A stretch of DNA of 42,209 nucleotides from NCBI GenBank assembly GCA_017427065.1, contig JAFRTL010000001.1:1-42209 (forward strand). The letters run 5' to 3'. The translations under genes and the position numbers were made by a program. The notes under the pieces are model-generated. The model had not been told where the DNA came from, ran no database searches, and worked only from the letters and a program-made list of their open reading frames with translations. This DNA comes from Bacteroidaceae bacterium (GTDB lineage: Bacteria > Bacteroidota > Bacteroidia > Bacteroidales > Bacteroidaceae). Below are positions 1-11,498 of the stretch, one piece after another. Position 1 is the stretch's first letter. Every line of letters begins with the position of its first letter.

Positions 1-339
1 ATAGTAAAATTTCGTTCTTAGTCTTTTTATGTATGCACACATAATTTTTAAAATAATTGAAATGAGATAAAATAAGAGCGTTTCACAACTACACAACGTC
101 CAGATTATCAACGTTTTATCAGAATAAGCAATTATTCTTTCAAGAGGTATAGAGCATTTCAGTTTCCACCTCCCTTTACTTTCTTTGCCTCGTATAATGT
201 TGACTCCCTGTCCTGAGACAGTTGCCAACTTTCCTAAATTTGTTGTCCCTTCTACAGGAGTAACGGTGGCAGTGATGGCTGCAGTGTTAACAATTTGAGG
301 AGTTCCTTCAATATTTTTGGCACGCCTTTTGTTTAACAT
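1..339 (-). CDS. partial open frame of unknown function, running off the left edge
   Basis: Reading leftward from an ATG at 339, the frame stays open for 113 codons to the window edge. The first 80 or so residues look protein-like (Thr/Val/Gly-rich, beginning MLNKRRAKNIEGTP), followed by an AT-rich, hydrophobic stretch that could equally be non-coding sequence lacking stops by chance. I recognise no family. It would be divergent from clpC, with its start about 15 bp from the clpC -7 element; no clear ribosome binding site or TAnnTTTG element is seen in front of it. It may be the 5' part of a real gene or a decayed remnant. Sequence left of the window would decide. Confidence 0.3.
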   Translation of the reverse strand, partial: MLNKRRAKNIEGTPQIVNTAAITATVTPVEGTTNLGKLATVSGQGVNIIRGKESKGRWKLKCSIPLERIIAYSDKTLIIWTLCSCETLLFYLISIILKIMCAYIKRLRTKFYY

Positions 340-354
340 CTGAAGGAAATAGTG

Positions 355-362
355 TATATTTG
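355..362 (+). promoter_or_regulatory. clpC promoter, -7 element TATATTTG
   Basis: TATATTTG matches the Bacteroidetes -7 consensus TAnnTTTG and would place the transcript start near 369, giving a leader of about 29 nt. A TTTG at 328-331 could be the -33 element, but its 23-bp spacing is longer than usual. The leader carries AAGGAG (383-388), 9 nt before the clpC ATG, one of the few Shine-Dalgarno-like sequences in the window. Confidence 0.6.
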
Positions 363-397
363 TAGAAAAGTAGAGATTTTATAAGGAGAATGAATGA

Positions 398-2971
398 ATG
401 AATAACCAGTTTTCACAACGAGTATCGGAAATTATCAGCTATAGTAAGGAAGAAGCTAACAGACTGAGAAATAAGTACATCGGGCCCGAACACCTGTTGC
501 TGGGGATATTGCGCGACGGTGAAGGGAAGGCTGTCGATATACTGACAAATTTTCATATTAACCTCAGGCAACTGAAAGAAAAACTTGAAAGTTACCTGAC
601 ACAAGCACAAGATGTCAACTTGGCTCCCAATGCTGACATCCCCTTTTCTGAGACTGCCACGAAAATCTTGAAGATGTGCATTCTTGAAGCAAGATTATTG
701 AAGAGCCCCAAAGTGGACTCTGAGCATATATTGTTGGCCATATTGAAGCATCGCACCAATCTGGCAGCAACTGTTCTCTCTGACAATCAAGTGCAGTATG
801 AGGATGTGTTCAACATGCTGTCATTGAAGCCGACAAGTCCGATCGATGGCATGGATTTCGATGAGGAAGATCCGGAGGATGAAATGGGTGATAATTTTGG
901 TGGTGCGCCAAAAACGCCGAATTCATCGGCAAATTCCTCCCAGAGGACTGCAAAGAAATCAGCTACCGATACGCCTGCACTCGACAAATTCGGGTCGGAC
1001 ATTACCCTAGCCGCCTCTGAGGGACGCTTGGATCCTGTGGTGGGTAGAGAGCGTGAAATAGAGCGTGTGGCTCAGATCTTGAGTCGTAGGAAAAAGAACA
1101 ATCCTATATTAATAGGTGAACCAGGTGTGGGAAAGTCGGCCATCGTGGAAGGACTAGCCTTACGCATCGTAGAGAAGAAAGTTTCCCGTATCTTACATGA
1201 TAAGCGTGTGGTGATGCTGGACATGTCGGCTGTTGTAGCTGGAACAAAGTACCGTGGACAGTTTGAAGAGCGCCTGCATGCCATTATCAGTGAGTTGCAG
1301 AAGAACCCACAAATCATCTTGTTTATCGATGAAATTCATACCATTATAGGCGCAGGTGGAGCTGCAGGAAGTATGGATGCTGCCAATATGCTGAAACCAG
1401 CCTTGGCACGTGGCGAAATCCAGTGCATTGGTGCTACTACCATCGATGAATACCGCAAGAGCATCGAGAAAGACGGAGCTTTGGAGCGCAGATTCCAGAA
1501 GGTAATGATAGAACCGACGACGGCTGAAGAGACCCTGCAAATCCTGCGTAATATTAAGACAAAATATGAGGATCACCATAACGTGACCTATACAGACGAG
1601 GCTCTGGAGGCTTGTGTAAAGCTGACGGACAGGTACATTACCGACCGCTCCTTCCCCGATAAAGCCATTGATGCTCTTGATGAATCTGGCTCACGTGTAC
1701 ACCTGACCAACATAGAGGCTCCTAAGGAAATTGAGGAGCAGGAACGACTGATTGCAGAAACTAGCGCCAAGAAGACCCAAGCGGTGAAATCGCAGAACTT
1801 CGAGTTGGCTGCCGGTTATCGCGACAGAGAGAAGGAACTTATTGCCCAACTGGATGTCATGAAGGCTGAATGGGAGGCACAATTGAAAGAAGACCGCAAG
1901 GTGGTAGATGCCGATGAGATAGCGAATGTGGTCTCCATGATGTCGGGCATTCCTGTGCAACGCATGGCCCAAGCCGAAGAGATTAAGTTGGCTGGCATGA
2001 AGAAGGAATTGCAGTCACGAGTGATTGCACAAGATGCTGCTATAGAGAAACTTACAAAGGCTATTTTACGTAGTAGAGTAGGTCTGAAAGACCCTAACCG
2101 ACCTATCGGTACTTTTATGTTCTTAGGACCAACAGGCGTGGGTAAGACTTACTTGGCACAGCAATTGGCTAAGTTTATGTTTGGCTCTACGGATGCGCTG
2201 ATACGCATTGACATGAGTGAGTATATGGATAAATATACGGTATCCCGACTTATTGGTGCACCTCCGGGTTATGTGGGCTATGAGGAAGGTGGACAACTGA
2301 CGGAAAAAGTACGTCGTAAGCCCTACTCTATCGTGCTGTTGGATGAAATCGAGAAAGCGCATCCCGACATCTTCAATCTGTTGCTTCAAGTGATGGATGA
2401 AGGTCGTCTGACTGACAGCTATGGTAAGACCATCGACTTTAAGAATACGGTGATTATCATGACTTCCAATATAGGAACCCGTCAGTTGAAGGAATTTGGT
2501 ACGGGTGTTGGATTCACGGCTCAGAAACACGCAGACGACAAGGAGTATTCGCGCAGTGTCATTCAGAAGGCGCTCAATAAGAAGTTTGCTCCTGAGTTTC
2601 TGAACAGAGTGGATGAAATCATCACGTTCGACCAGCTTTCGCTTGATGCCATTGTAAAAATCGTGGATATTGAACTGAAGGGCCTCTATCAGCGTGTGGA
2701 GAATATCGGCTTTAAGTTGGTCATCGACGAAGAATCCAAGAAATTCATAGCAAGTAAGGGATACGATGTACAGTTTGGTGCCCGTCCGTTGAAGAGAGCC
2801 ATCCAGACTTATCTGGAAGACGGTCTGTCAGAAATCATCGTGAATGGGACGATTTCAGAGGGCCATACCATCAGCGTTACCTTCGACAAGGAGAAGGAAA
2901 GCCTAGTATTCAACCAAGTCACCGACAATGCCTTGGCTCCACAGGAAATGGAAGACAAATTGTCAGTTTAA
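398..2971 (+). CDS. clpC: ATP-dependent Clp protease ATP-binding subunit ClpC
   Basis: Hexameric AAA+ unfoldase that feeds substrates to ClpP, cytoplasmic. The 857 residues show the class I architecture: Clp N-terminal repeat domain (about 1-145), an acidic linker (151-165), a first ATPase domain with Walker A GEPGVGKS (240-247) and Walker B FIDE (309-312), a middle region with a UVR-like helix pair (about 450-500) typical of ClpC rather than ClpA/ClpB, and a second ATPase domain with GPTGVGKT (577-584). Three overlapping ATGs occur at 390, 394 and 398; only the last is in frame, and it has AAGGAG at good spacing. It precedes htpG on the same strand after 69 bp. Function is certain at family level; the protease partner is not in the window. 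Confidence 0.97.
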   Translation: MNNQFSQRVSEIISYSKEEANRLRNKYIGPEHLLLGILRDGEGKAVDILTNFHINLRQLKEKLESYLTQAQDVNLAPNADIPFSETATKILKMCILEARLLKSPKVDSEHILLAILKHRTNLAATVLSDNQVQYEDVFNMLSLKPTSPIDGMDFDEEDPEDEMGDNFGGAPKTPNSSANSSQRTAKKSATDTPALDKFGSDITLAASEGRLDPVVGREREIERVAQILSRRKKNNPILIGEPGVGKSAIVEGLALRIVEKKVSRILHDKRVVMLDMSAVVAGTKYRGQFEERLHAIISELQKNPQIILFIDEIHTIIGAGGAAGSMDAANMLKPALARGEIQCIGATTIDEYRKSIEKDGALERRFQKVMIEPTTAEETLQILRNIKTKYEDHHNVTYTDEALEACVKLTDRYITDRSFPDKAIDALDESGSRVHLTNIEAPKEIEEQERLIAETSAKKTQAVKSQNFELAAGYRDREKELIAQLDVMKAEWEAQLKEDRKVVDADEIANVVSMMSGIPVQRMAQAEEIKLAGMKKELQSRVIAQDAAIEKLTKAILRSRVGLKDPNRPIGTFMFLGPTGVGKTYLAQQLAKFMFGSTDALIRIDMSEYMDKYTVSRLIGAPPGYVGYEEGGQLTEKVRRKPYSIVLLDEIEKAHPDIFNLLLQVMDEGRLTDSYGKTIDFKNTVIIMTSNIGTRQLKEFGTGVGFTAQKHADDKEYSRSVIQKALNKKFAPEFLNRVDEIITFDQLSLDAIVKIVDIELKGLYQRVENIGFKLVIDEESKKFIASKGYDVQFGARPLKRAIQTYLEDGLSEIIVNGTISEGHTISVTFDKEKESLVFNQVTDNALAPQEMEDKLSV

Positions 2972-3040
2972 GATGGATTGGAATGCATTTTGCAAGCATT
3001 TAGGCAAACATTAATAAACGACTAAAAAAGAATTAAGATT

Positions 3041-5089
3041 ATGCAGAAAGGTAATATTGGGGTAACTACTGATAATATTTTCCCCGTGATCAAGAAATTT
3101 TTGTATAGTGATCATGAAATTTTCCTACGTGAGTTGGTTTCCAATGCCATTGATGCTACCCAGAAGCTGAAGACCTTGGCTTCTATGGGTGAGTATAAAG
3201 AGGAACTGGGTGATCTGACCGTTCATGTAGCTCTGGATAAGAAAACCATCACCGTGTCTGATAAAGGTATCGGCATGACTGCGGAGGAGATTGACAAGTA
3301 CATCAATCAGATAGCTTTTTCTGGTGCCAACGATTTCCTGGAGAAATACAAGAATGACGCCAATGCCATTATCGGTCATTTCGGACTTGGCTTCTATTCA
3401 GCTTTTATGGTGGCCAAGAAGGTGGAAATCATCACCAAATCGTACAAGGAAGGCTCACAAGCCGTGAAATGGACTTGCGATGGTAGTCCTGAATTCACCA
3501 TAGAAGATGCCAAAAAGGCAGAGAGAGGTACGGATATCATCTTGCACATAGATGATGATTGCAAAGAGTTTTTGGAAGAATCACGCATCTCTACCCTGCT
3601 GAATAAGTATTGCCGTTTCTTGCCTGTTCCTATCGCTTTCGGAAAGAAGAAAGAATGGAAAGACGGCAAACAAGTGGAAACAGCAGAGGATAACATTATC
3701 AATGACACCAATCCGCTGTGGAAACGTACACCTTCTGAGTTGAAGGATGAGGATTACAAGGAGTTCTATAGCAAGCTCTATCCTATGTCAGATGAGCCAT
3801 TGTTCTGGATCCATCTGAATGTGGATTATCCGTTCCATCTGACGGGCGTGCTCTACTTCCCTAAGATCAAGAACAACATCGAATTGACTAAGAACAAGAT
3901 TCAGCTTTATTGCAACCAGGTATATGTGACCGACTCTGTGGAAGGCATTGTGCCTGATTTCCTTACACTTTTACATGGTGTATTGGATTCACCTGATATT
4001 CCTTTGAACGTATCTCGTTCTTATTTGCAGAGCGACTCAAACGTGAAAAAGATATCGACTTACATCACGAAGAAGGTATCCGACCGCCTGAATGACATCT
4101 TCAAGAAAGACCGCAAGCAATTTGAGGAGAAGTGGAACGACCTGAAGATTTTCATGGATTATGGAATGCTCACACAGGATGATTTCTATCAGAGAGCTAA
4201 AGATTTTGCCCTCTTCACAGATACAGACGGAAAGAACTTCACGTATGAAGAATATAAGACCCTGATTAAGGAGAATCAGACCGACAAGGACGGCAATCTG
4301 ATCTATCTCTATGCCAATAATAAAGAAGAGCAATTCAGCTACATCAATGCTGCCAAAAACAAGGGCTACAGCGTTTTGCTGATGGACGGCCAATTGGATA
4401 TTGCCGTAGTAAGTATGTTGGAGCAGAAGTTCGAAAAATGCCGCTTCACACGTGTGGATAGTGATATCGTTGACAATCTGATTGTCAAGGAGGAGAAAAA
4501 GTCGGAAGTACTGGATACAGTGAAGCAAAATACGCTTACGGAAGTGTTCAAGAGTCAGCTGCCTTCAATGGATAAGGTGGAATTCAACGTAATCCCTACT
4601 CCTATGGGTGAAACGGGTGATCCTCTGATACTTACACAGAGTGAGTACATGCGCAGAATGAAGGAGATGGCAACCATCCAAGCAGGCATGAGCTTCTATG
4701 GGGAGATGCCTGATATGTACAACCTGATGCTTAACACCGACCATTCACTGGTAAAAGAAGTGCTTGCTGATGCAGAAGCCAAATGCGAAGAAAGCCTCTC
4801 TCCTATTGATAAGGAAATGACCGAGGTGGATAATCAGCGTAAGGCCATCAGAGACAGTCATAAAGGCAAGAAGGATGAGGAAATCCCACAGGCAGAGAAA
4901 GATACTTTAAGCGATCTGGATAAGCGCTATGATGCGTTGAAGACTGATAAGAACAAGATTTTCGCTTCCTATGCATCTAATAACCAGATTATCCGTCAAT
5001 TAATTGACTTGTCCCTGTTGCAAAACGGCATGCTGAAAGGTGAGGCGTTGACGAATTTTGTGAAGCGAAGTCTGAACTTAATAAAATAA
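3041..5089 (+). CDS. htpG: molecular chaperone HtpG (bacterial Hsp90)
   Basis: Cytoplasmic ATP-dependent chaperone dimer. The N-terminal GHKL ATPase domain shows the ATP-binding motifs: the helix with Asn/Asp in NAIDATQKL (about residue 36), DKGIGMT (about 79) and GHFGLGFYSAFM (about 107-118). Middle and C-terminal dimerisation domains follow. At 682 residues it is about 60 longer than E. coli HtpG; the extra length includes a Lys/Glu/Asp-rich segment near residues 580-640 (around HKGKKDEE), which I understand is typical of Bacteroidetes homologues. It follows clpC by 69 bp with no terminator hairpin seen, so co-transcription is possible and would link two stress-response machines. No clear TAnnTTTG element was found directly upstream. 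Confidence 0.97.
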   Translation: MQKGNIGVTTDNIFPVIKKFLYSDHEIFLRELVSNAIDATQKLKTLASMGEYKEELGDLTVHVALDKKTITVSDKGIGMTAEEIDKYINQIAFSGANDFLEKYKNDANAIIGHFGLGFYSAFMVAKKVEIITKSYKEGSQAVKWTCDGSPEFTIEDAKKAERGTDIILHIDDDCKEFLEESRISTLLNKYCRFLPVPIAFGKKKEWKDGKQVETAEDNIINDTNPLWKRTPSELKDEDYKEFYSKLYPMSDEPLFWIHLNVDYPFHLTGVLYFPKIKNNIELTKNKIQLYCNQVYVTDSVEGIVPDFLTLLHGVLDSPDIPLNVSRSYLQSDSNVKKISTYITKKVSDRLNDIFKKDRKQFEEKWNDLKIFMDYGMLTQDDFYQRAKDFALFTDTDGKNFTYEEYKTLIKENQTDKDGNLIYLYANNKEEQFSYINAAKNKGYSVLLMDGQLDIAVVSMLEQKFEKCRFTRVDSDIVDNLIVKEEKKSEVLDTVKQNTLTEVFKSQLPSMDKVEFNVIPTPMGETGDPLILTQSEYMRRMKEMATIQAGMSFYGEMPDMYNLMLNTDHSLVKEVLADAEAKCEESLSPIDKEMTEVDNQRKAIRDSHKGKKDEEIPQAEKDTLSDLDKRYDALKTDKNKIFASYASNNQIIRQLIDLSLLQNGMLKGEALTNFVKRSLNLIK

Positions 5090-5114
5090 GTTAGCAAAAA
5101 ACTCCATTTTAGCC

Positions 5115-5144
5115 TTGCTAATTCAAAAAAAGTGCGTAAATTTG
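5115..5144 (+). promoter_or_regulatory. promoter of the tRNA-Arg pair (TTG, 19 bp, TAAATTTG)
   Basis: TTG at 5115-5117 and TAAATTTG at 5137-5144 are separated by exactly 19 bp, a good match to the Bacteroidetes -33/-7 promoter. The predicted transcript start near 5151 lies about 14 nt before the first tRNA. Confidence 0.7.
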
Positions 5145-5164
5145 CAGCCGTTAAACGAAAAAAG

Positions 5165-5238
5165 GGTCTCGTAGCTCAACTGAATAGAGCATCTGACTAC
5201 GGATCAGAAGGTTGTGGGTTTGAATCCCGCCGAGATCA
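5165..5238 (+). tRNA. tRNA-Arg (anticodon ACG), copy 1
   Basis: A 74-nt cloverleaf. The acceptor arms GGTCTCG and CGAGATC pair with one G-T wobble; the anticodon stem TCTGA/TCAGA encloses loop CTACGGA, so the anticodon is ACG (Arg, CGU/CGC after A-to-I editing at position 34). The T arm is GTGGG-TTTGAAT-CCCGC and the discriminator base is A. The 3' CCA is not encoded. The sequence is identical to the copy 96 bp downstream. Confidence 0.97.
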
Positions 5239-5260
5239 CTTTTAAGGGTTTAGCGGGCAT

Positions 5261-5334
5261 GGTCTCGTAGCTCAACTGAATAGAGCATCTGACTACGGAT
5301 CAGAAGGTTGTGGGTTTGAATCCCGCCGAGATCA
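5261..5334 (+). tRNA. tRNA-Arg (anticodon ACG), copy 2
   Basis: Identical over all 74 nt to the copy at 5165; flanking sequences differ. It is probably co-transcribed from the promoter at 5115-5144, with the transcript ended by the hairpin right after it. CCA is not encoded. Confidence 0.97.
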
Positions 5335-5340
5335 CATAAA

Positions 5341-5371
5341 AAGAGCCTAAGTTTTTCTTAGGCTCTTTTTT
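5341..5371. terminator. bidirectional terminator between the tRNA-Arg pair and dapA
   Basis: An 11-bp perfect stem (AAGAGCCTAAG / CTTAGGCTCTT) with a TTTTT loop is followed by T-runs on both strands. It ends the plus-strand tRNA transcript and, 4 bp from the dapA stop codon, the minus-strand dapA transcript. Confidence 0.9.
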
Positions 5372-5374
5372 ATT

Positions 5375-6268
5375 TTAGCATCTGATATTCAATTCATTGA
5401 GGATCTTGCGCATGGCTTCGAAGGTTGTAATGCGCGTAGGAACTAATGGAAGTCGGAGTTTGTTCTTAATCATACCCATCGCATTGAGCATGGCTTTCAC
5501 ACCTGCTGGGTTACCGTCAACAAAGAGAAGCTTAAATAGCTCAGCAAATTTATGGTGAATCGTAAGCGCATTGGCATAATCACCCTGCAAAGCCAGTCTT
5601 ACCATCTTACCAAATTCTCTTGGGAAAGCATTTCCAATGACGGAGATAACTCCTACTGCCCCCATAGTAATAAGCGGATAGGTAATACCATCGTCACCAG
5701 AGATCACATTAAAGCCTTCAGGACGGTTTTTGATAATATCATCCATCTGGGTAATGTTTCCAGATGCCTCCTTCACAGCAATGACGTTCTTGAAGTCGTT
5801 AGCAATGCGTAAAGTCGTCTCTGCGGTCATATTTGTTCCCGTTCGACCTGGAACATTATACAGTACCAAAGGAAGCTCAGTAGCCTCTGAAATGGCCTTA
5901 TAATGCTGATATATGCCCTCTTGTGAAGGCTTATTATAGTATGGTACCACCGAAAGAATAGCGTCAACACCATTATAGTTGTCCTTTTTCAAAGCTTCTA
6001 CCACTCCTCTGGTGTTATTACCTCCTACACCTAATAAAATAGGAATCTTGCCATTTACCCTTTCGACAACAGTCTCTTTAATCTTTTGCTTCTCATACTC
6101 TGTCAAGGTTGGAGTTTCTGCAGTAGTTCCTAAAACACATAGAAAATCTACGTTGTTTTGAGTTAAGTAATCTACCATGCGTAAAAGCGCCGAATAGTCC
6201 ACACTCTCATCTTCCTTAAACGGTGTGATGAGTGCCACTCCTAACCCTCTTAATGTTGTTTGTATCAT
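5375..6268 (-). CDS. dapA: 4-hydroxy-tetrahydrodipicolinate synthase DapA
   Basis: First committed enzyme of the diaminopimelate/lysine pathway; condenses pyruvate with aspartate semialdehyde in the cytoplasm. The 297-residue TIM barrel has the family signature GTTAETPTL (47-55), the catalytic Tyr137 in LYNVPGRTG, and the Schiff-base Lys166 in AVKEASGN. Length is normal. It is transcribed alone: a TACCTTTG element lies upstream (minus strand, 6298-6305), and the shared terminator lies just past the stop. ligA is the upstream gene on the same strand, separated by about 96 bp. Confidence 0.97.
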   Translation of the reverse strand: MIQTTLRGLGVALITPFKEDESVDYSALLRMVDYLTQNNVDFLCVLGTTAETPTLTEYEKQKIKETVVERVNGKIPILLGVGGNNTRGVVEALKKDNYNGVDAILSVVPYYNKPSQEGIYQHYKAISEATELPLVLYNVPGRTGTNMTAETTLRIANDFKNVIAVKEASGNITQMDDIIKNRPEGFNVISGDDGITYPLITMGAVGVISVIGNAFPREFGKMVRLALQGDYANALTIHHKFAELFKLLFVDGNPAGVKAMLNAMGMIKNKLRLPLVPTRITTFEAMRKILNELNIRC

Positions 6269-6297
6269 ATATTGTTTGTTCTTTCTTAATTCCAGTG

Positions 6298-6305
6298 CAA
6301 AGGTA
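6298..6305 (-). promoter_or_regulatory. dapA promoter, -7 element TACCTTTG
   Basis: On the minus strand TACCTTTG fits TAnnTTTG and sits about 30 nt before the dapA ATG. No convincing TTTG at -33 is seen. Confidence 0.55.
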
Positions 6306-6364
6306 ACAATATAATTGCTTTTCTGCGCATTATTTTACAAAAAACAAGAAAAGACACGCAAAAA

Positions 6365-8395
<2,031 letters not shown>

Positions 8396-8401
8396 CTATT
8401 G

Positions 8402-8409
8402 CAAAGTTA
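8402..8409 (-). promoter_or_regulatory. ligA promoter, -7 element TAACTTTG
   Basis: Minus-strand TAACTTTG fits TAnnTTTG and lies about 34 nt before the preferred ATG at 8368. It supports that start over the GTG at 8383. Confidence 0.6.
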
Positions 8410-8452
8410 CACCTTTTTTAAAAAGAACTGACTTGGTAAAGCATTATTTTTG

Positions 8453-8460
8453 TACTTTTG
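8453..8460 (+). promoter_or_regulatory. trmD promoter, -7 element TACTTTTG
   Basis: TACTTTTG fits TAnnTTTG. It overlaps an apparent TTG start codon at 8458, which therefore cannot be the true trmD start. Confidence 0.6.
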
Positions 8461-8481
8461 CAGTGCAAAGCGAAGATCATT

Positions 8482-9171
8482 ATGAGAATAGACATTATCA
8501 CCGTTTATCCAGAGATGATTGAAGGTTTCTTCAATTGCTCTATCTTGAAACGAGCCCAAGACAAAGGACTTGCAGAGATTCATATTCACAACCTTAGAGA
8601 TTATACACTCGACAAATACCGCAGAGTGGATGATTATCCTTTTGGCGGTTTTGCGGGTATGGTGATGAAAATAGAGCCCGTAGAACGTTGCATAAACGCC
8701 CTAAAGGCTGAACGCGACTATGACGAAGTGATCTTTGTGACTCCTGATGGCGAACAATTCTGCCAACCGATGGCCAATACCTTGTCTTTGGCGCAGAACC
8801 TTATTATTCTTTGCGGGCATTTCAAAGGCATCGACTATAGGATCAGGGAGCATTTTATCACAAAGGAAGTCAGCATCGGTGATTATGTGCTGACAGGTGG
8901 AGAATTGGCAGCCGCTGTTATGGCAGATGCGATTGTACGTATCATCCCAGGAGTTATTTCAGACGAACAGTCGGCTTTATCGGATTCATTCCAGGACAAC
9001 TTATTAGCCGCTCCTGTTTATACACGTCCCGCAGAATATAATGGATGGCGTGTACCTGATGTCTTACTCTCTGGACATGAGGCAAAGATTAAGGAATGGG
9101 AAATGGAACAGTCGTTGGAACGTACACGCAGATTACGTCCGGACTTACTAAACAAGAAAAGCGAAAAATAG
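8482..9171 (+). CDS. trmD: tRNA (guanine-N1-)-methyltransferase TrmD
   Basis: Methylates G37 next to the anticodon with S-adenosylmethionine, preventing frameshifts. The 229-residue SPOUT protein shows the trefoil-knot SAM site in [12 protein letters not shown] and [12 protein letters not shown], the most conserved parts of the family. The preferred ATG at 8482 ([13 protein letters not shown]) is the canonical TrmD N-terminus; an upstream in-frame TTG at 8458 lies in the -7 element. It stands alone, divergent from ligA and convergent with pyrD, with a hairpin after the stop. The usual rimM and rplS neighbours are absent here. Confidence 0.96.
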   Translation: MRIDIITVYPEMIEGFFNCSILKRAQDKGLAEIHIHNLRDYTLDKYRRVDDYPFGGFAGMVMKIEPVERCINALKAERDYDEVIFVTPDGEQFCQPMANTLSLAQNLIILCGHFKGIDYRIREHFITKEVSIGDYVLTGGELAAAVMADAIVRIIPGVISDEQSALSDSFQDNLLAAPVYTRPAEYNGWRVPDVLLSGHEAKIKEWEMEQSLERTRRLRPDLLNKKSEK

Positions 9172-9176
9172 CGATG

Positions 9177-9211
9177 AAAAGGGGGAAATTTGAACAATCT
9201 CCCCTTTTTAT
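9177..9211. terminator. terminator between convergent trmD and pyrD
   Basis: AAAAGGGG (9177-9184) pairs with CCCCTTTT (9201-9208) around a 16-nt loop, followed by TATTTA. It lies between the trmD stop and the pyrD stop and could serve both directions. Confidence 0.7.
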
Positions 9212-10123
9212 TTATACTTCCAAGGCGCCTATAATCTCTTTAACAGAGTGGTACCCATGTCTATCCAAATAGGCATTTATTCCTTCTGCCACTTTCACAG
9301 TCACAGCAGGATCAATAAAGTTGGCAGTTCCTATTTCAATGGCAGTGGCTCCTGCTAAAAGGAAAGCGATGGCATCATCGGCATTCATGATACCTCCTAA
9401 GCCTACTACAGGTACACCAACAGCTTTGGCTACCTGCCACACCATTCTTAACGCCACCGGCTTAATGGCTGGTCCTGACAATCCTCCTGTCACAGTAGAA
9501 AGAATAGGCTTCCGCTTCTCAACATCGATGGCCATACCTAGCATCGTATTGATTAAGGAAACGGCATCGGCACCTGCACCTTCCACAGCCTTGGCGATTT
9601 CTGTGATATCAGTCACATTAGGCGTCAATTTCACGATAAGCGTTTTCTTATAGGCTTTTCTTACAGCGCTTACCACCTCTGCTGCTGCTTGAGGCTGAAC
9701 CCCGAACGTCATACCTCCATGCTTGACGTTGGGACAAGAAATATTCAATTCTATGGCAGGAATCTTTTCTAAATCATTGATAATAGCCGCAGTTTCTGCA
9801 TAATCCTCTACACAAGAACCAGATACATTCACGATCATCTGACTGTCGATGCCTTTGATTCTCGGATAAATATGGTCAACAAAATAATGCACGCCCTTAT
9901 TCTGCAAGCCAACGGCATTCAACATGCCTGAAGGGGTTTCTGCCATACGTGGATAGGGATTTCCCTCGCGTTTATGTAATGTCGTACCTTTGACAATAAT
10001 GCCTCCAATAGCTGAAAGGTCAACCAAATCAGCAAATTCCTCTCCATATCCAAATGTACCAGAAGCGGTCATCACCGGATTCTTTAGAGCCAGGTTTCCG
10101 ATATTAACTCTTAAATCTGCCAT
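9212..10123 (-). CDS. pyrD: dihydroorotate dehydrogenase, class 1B catalytic subunit PyrD
   Basis: FMN enzyme oxidising dihydroorotate to orotate in de novo pyrimidine synthesis, using NAD+ through its PyrK partner. The 303-residue barrel shows [11 protein letters not shown], the catalytic Cys in [11 protein letters not shown] (class 1 enzymes use Cys as base), and the FMN phosphate-binding region [11 protein letters not shown]. It overlaps the end of pyrK by 13 bp, consistent with translational coupling of the two subunits and a class 1B (rather than quinone-linked class 2) enzyme. Confidence 0.95.
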   Translation of the reverse strand: MADLRVNIGNLALKNPVMTASGTFGYGEEFADLVDLSAIGGIIVKGTTLHKREGNPYPRMAETPSGMLNAVGLQNKGVHYFVDHIYPRIKGIDSQMIVNVSGSCVEDYAETAAIINDLEKIPAIELNISCPNVKHGGMTFGVQPQAAAEVVSAVRKAYKKTLIVKLTPNVTDITEIAKAVEGAGADAVSLINTMLGMAIDVEKRKPILSTVTGGLSGPAIKPVALRMVWQVAKAVGVPVVGLGGIMNADDAIAFLLAGATAIEIGTANFIDPAVTVKVAEGINAYLDRHGYHSVKEIIGALEV

Positions 10124-10890
10124 AATAGATCATTTATATTGAAAACAGGACCTTCTTTACAAACACAGACATTTCCTTCTTTGGTATTCTCCACACAACA
10201 AAGGCATGCCCCTAAGCCACAAGCCATTTTATTTTCCAGTGAAACTTCGCAAGGAATAGCGTTGGTTTTCGCATATTTGGCAACAGAAACCATCATCGGT
10301 TTGGGACCACAACAATAGATATTGTTGAATTTGACACTATTCAGTACTGAATGCTGTGTAACAAAGCCTTTTTCACCCATACTACCATCTTCTGTAGTGG
10401 TCAAAACAGTACCATAACGTTTAAAATCATCAAGCATCAAGAGGTCGGCACCCGTTTTTGCTCCTAAGATAAATGAAACATCGCTATACCCAAGACGTTT
10501 CAATTCTGCTCCGAAGTAGAGCAATGGCGCCACGCCAACACCTCCACCAACCAGAAGGACCTTATTTTGCTTATTTTCAGGCATCGTAAAGCCATTTCCT
10601 AGAGGAAAGAGTATGTTCACCTTATCACCCTCTGCCAAAGCGCTTAAACGCTTGGTTCCAGCACCAATGATTTGTATAAGCAACCACAATTGATTGGCAT
10701 CTCTGTCGACAAAATTCACAGAAATAGGTCTTCTCAAGAAGGTAGAAGGGGAGTCATCTACACGCACTTCCACAAATTGACCAGGAAGGATGTCGGGCAA
10801 AGGATCCTCTTGTGTCAGTTTCAATAACACGTGCCTGCTGTTAAGTTTCACTTTTTCGGCAACGGTTAGATCTCGTAGGTATTTTTTCAT
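10111..10890 (-). CDS. pyrK: dihydroorotate dehydrogenase electron-transfer subunit PyrK
   Basis: FAD and [2Fe-2S] subunit passing electrons from PyrD to NAD+. The 259 residues show a ferredoxin-reductase-like FAD domain (TFLRRPISV), a nucleotide-binding part ([14 protein letters not shown]) and the C-terminal Cys cluster ([10 protein letters not shown], then [10 protein letters not shown]) that ligates 2Fe-2S. The frame extends to a TTG at 10911, but that codon lies in the -7 element at 10909-10916; ATG at 10890 is preferred. First gene of the pyrK-pyrD operon. Confidence 0.95.
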   Translation of the reverse strand: MKKYLRDLTVAEKVKLNSRHVLLKLTQEDPLPDILPGQFVEVRVDDSPSTFLRRPISVNFVDRDANQLWLLIQIIGAGTKRLSALAEGDKVNILFPLGNGFTMPENKQNKVLLVGGGVGVAPLLYFGAELKRLGYSDVSFILGAKTGADLLMLDDFKRYGTVLTTTEDGSMGEKGFVTQHSVLNSVKFNNIYCCGPKPMMVSVAKYAKTNAIPCEVSLENKMACGLGACLCCVENTKEGNVCVCKEGPVFNINDLLWQI

Positions 10891-10908
10891 GCTTTGATTA
10901 TTTTGATG

Positions 10909-10916
10909 CAAATATA
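10909..10916 (-). promoter_or_regulatory. pyrKD promoter, -7 element TATATTTG
   Basis: Minus-strand TATATTTG fits TAnnTTTG and lies 18 nt before the pyrK ATG, leaving a very short leader. Confidence 0.6.
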
Positions 10917-10965
10917 ATCAAAAAAGAGATATGTTCAGAAATGTCCGCCTCTCTTCCTACGACGA

Positions 10966-11427
10966 TTATTGATTTTTTGTTGGCGTAAATGTCTCGTAGG
11001 TGTTGTCATCAAAGAAAATTCTTATTTCCGTAATTTTCCTGACAGGCCTTTCTTTATAAATAATCTCTTGTTTTACATAGCTTTTTGCATCCTTTGGCTC
11101 TTCTTTAAACCCTATTTCCTTGCGATTTTCCTGCACATTCGTATCAATGGCAAGATTTACGGCATTCTCGTCCATTTCAAGTAGGCCTTCAGCTTCAATG
11201 TTGGACGATAGGCCTGCATCTCCTTCGCCTAAGAGCAACCATTGCATACTGACGTCAGGATAACGATTATGCAATCTAAGCAAAACTTCTGTACTTGGGT
11301 ACTTATTTCTACCATTTAGAATATGTGTAATGGTGGCAGGAGACACTCCGATGCTATCTGCGAATGCTCCAGCAGTGAGGTTTTCCCTATCCATTATCAT
11401 TTTAACGCGATCTCTGATGTCTTCCAT
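10966..11427 (-). CDS. XRE-type helix-turn-helix regulator
   Basis: A 153-residue protein with an N-terminal Cro/CI-like HTH domain (about 1-60): LTAGAFADSIGVSPATITHILNGRNKYP spans the two recognition helices, followed by VSMQWLLLGEGD, a common ending for such domains in Bacteroidales. The C-terminal 80 residues are charged with a short basic-rich tail and no recognised domain. The frame runs up to a TTG at 11436; ATG at 11427 is preferred. Upstream lies a good promoter (TTTG at 11495-11498, TACTTTTG at 11467-11474, 20-bp spacing) overlapped by copies of TTTACAAA, so autoregulation through that motif is plausible. Target genes are unknown. It is not accompanied by phage genes, so I take it for a chromosomal regulator. 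Confidence 0.85.
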   Translation of the reverse strand: MEDIRDRVKMIMDRENLTAGAFADSIGVSPATITHILNGRNKYPSTEVLLRLHNRYPDVSMQWLLLGEGDAGLSSNIEAEGLLEMDENAVNLAIDTNVQENRKEIGFKEEPKDAKSYVKQEIIYKERPVRKITEIRIFFDDNTYETFTPTKNQ

Positions 11428-11466
11428 AAAAATCAAATTACAAATGTTTACAAATAATTGCTTTCA

Positions 11467-11498
11467 CAAAAGTAAACATTAGGTTTTACAAAAGCAAA
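11467..11498 (-). promoter_or_regulatory. promoter of the HTH gene with embedded motif copy
   Basis: On the minus strand TTTG (11498-11495) and TACTTTTG (11474-11467) are 20 bp apart, a full -33/-7 match. The octamer TTTACAAA at 11485-11492 lies in the spacer and another at 11447-11454 lies just past the predicted start, as expected for repressor sites. Confidence 0.65.

Noticed and set aside
8458-8481. Upstream TTG start of trmD (and similar TTG/GTG starts of ligA, pyrK, the HTH gene, the methyltransferase and the AlkZ-like gene)
   Set aside because: These codons fall within or upstream of a TAnnTTTG promoter element or precede a canonical N-terminus; the next in-frame ATG fits the family better.
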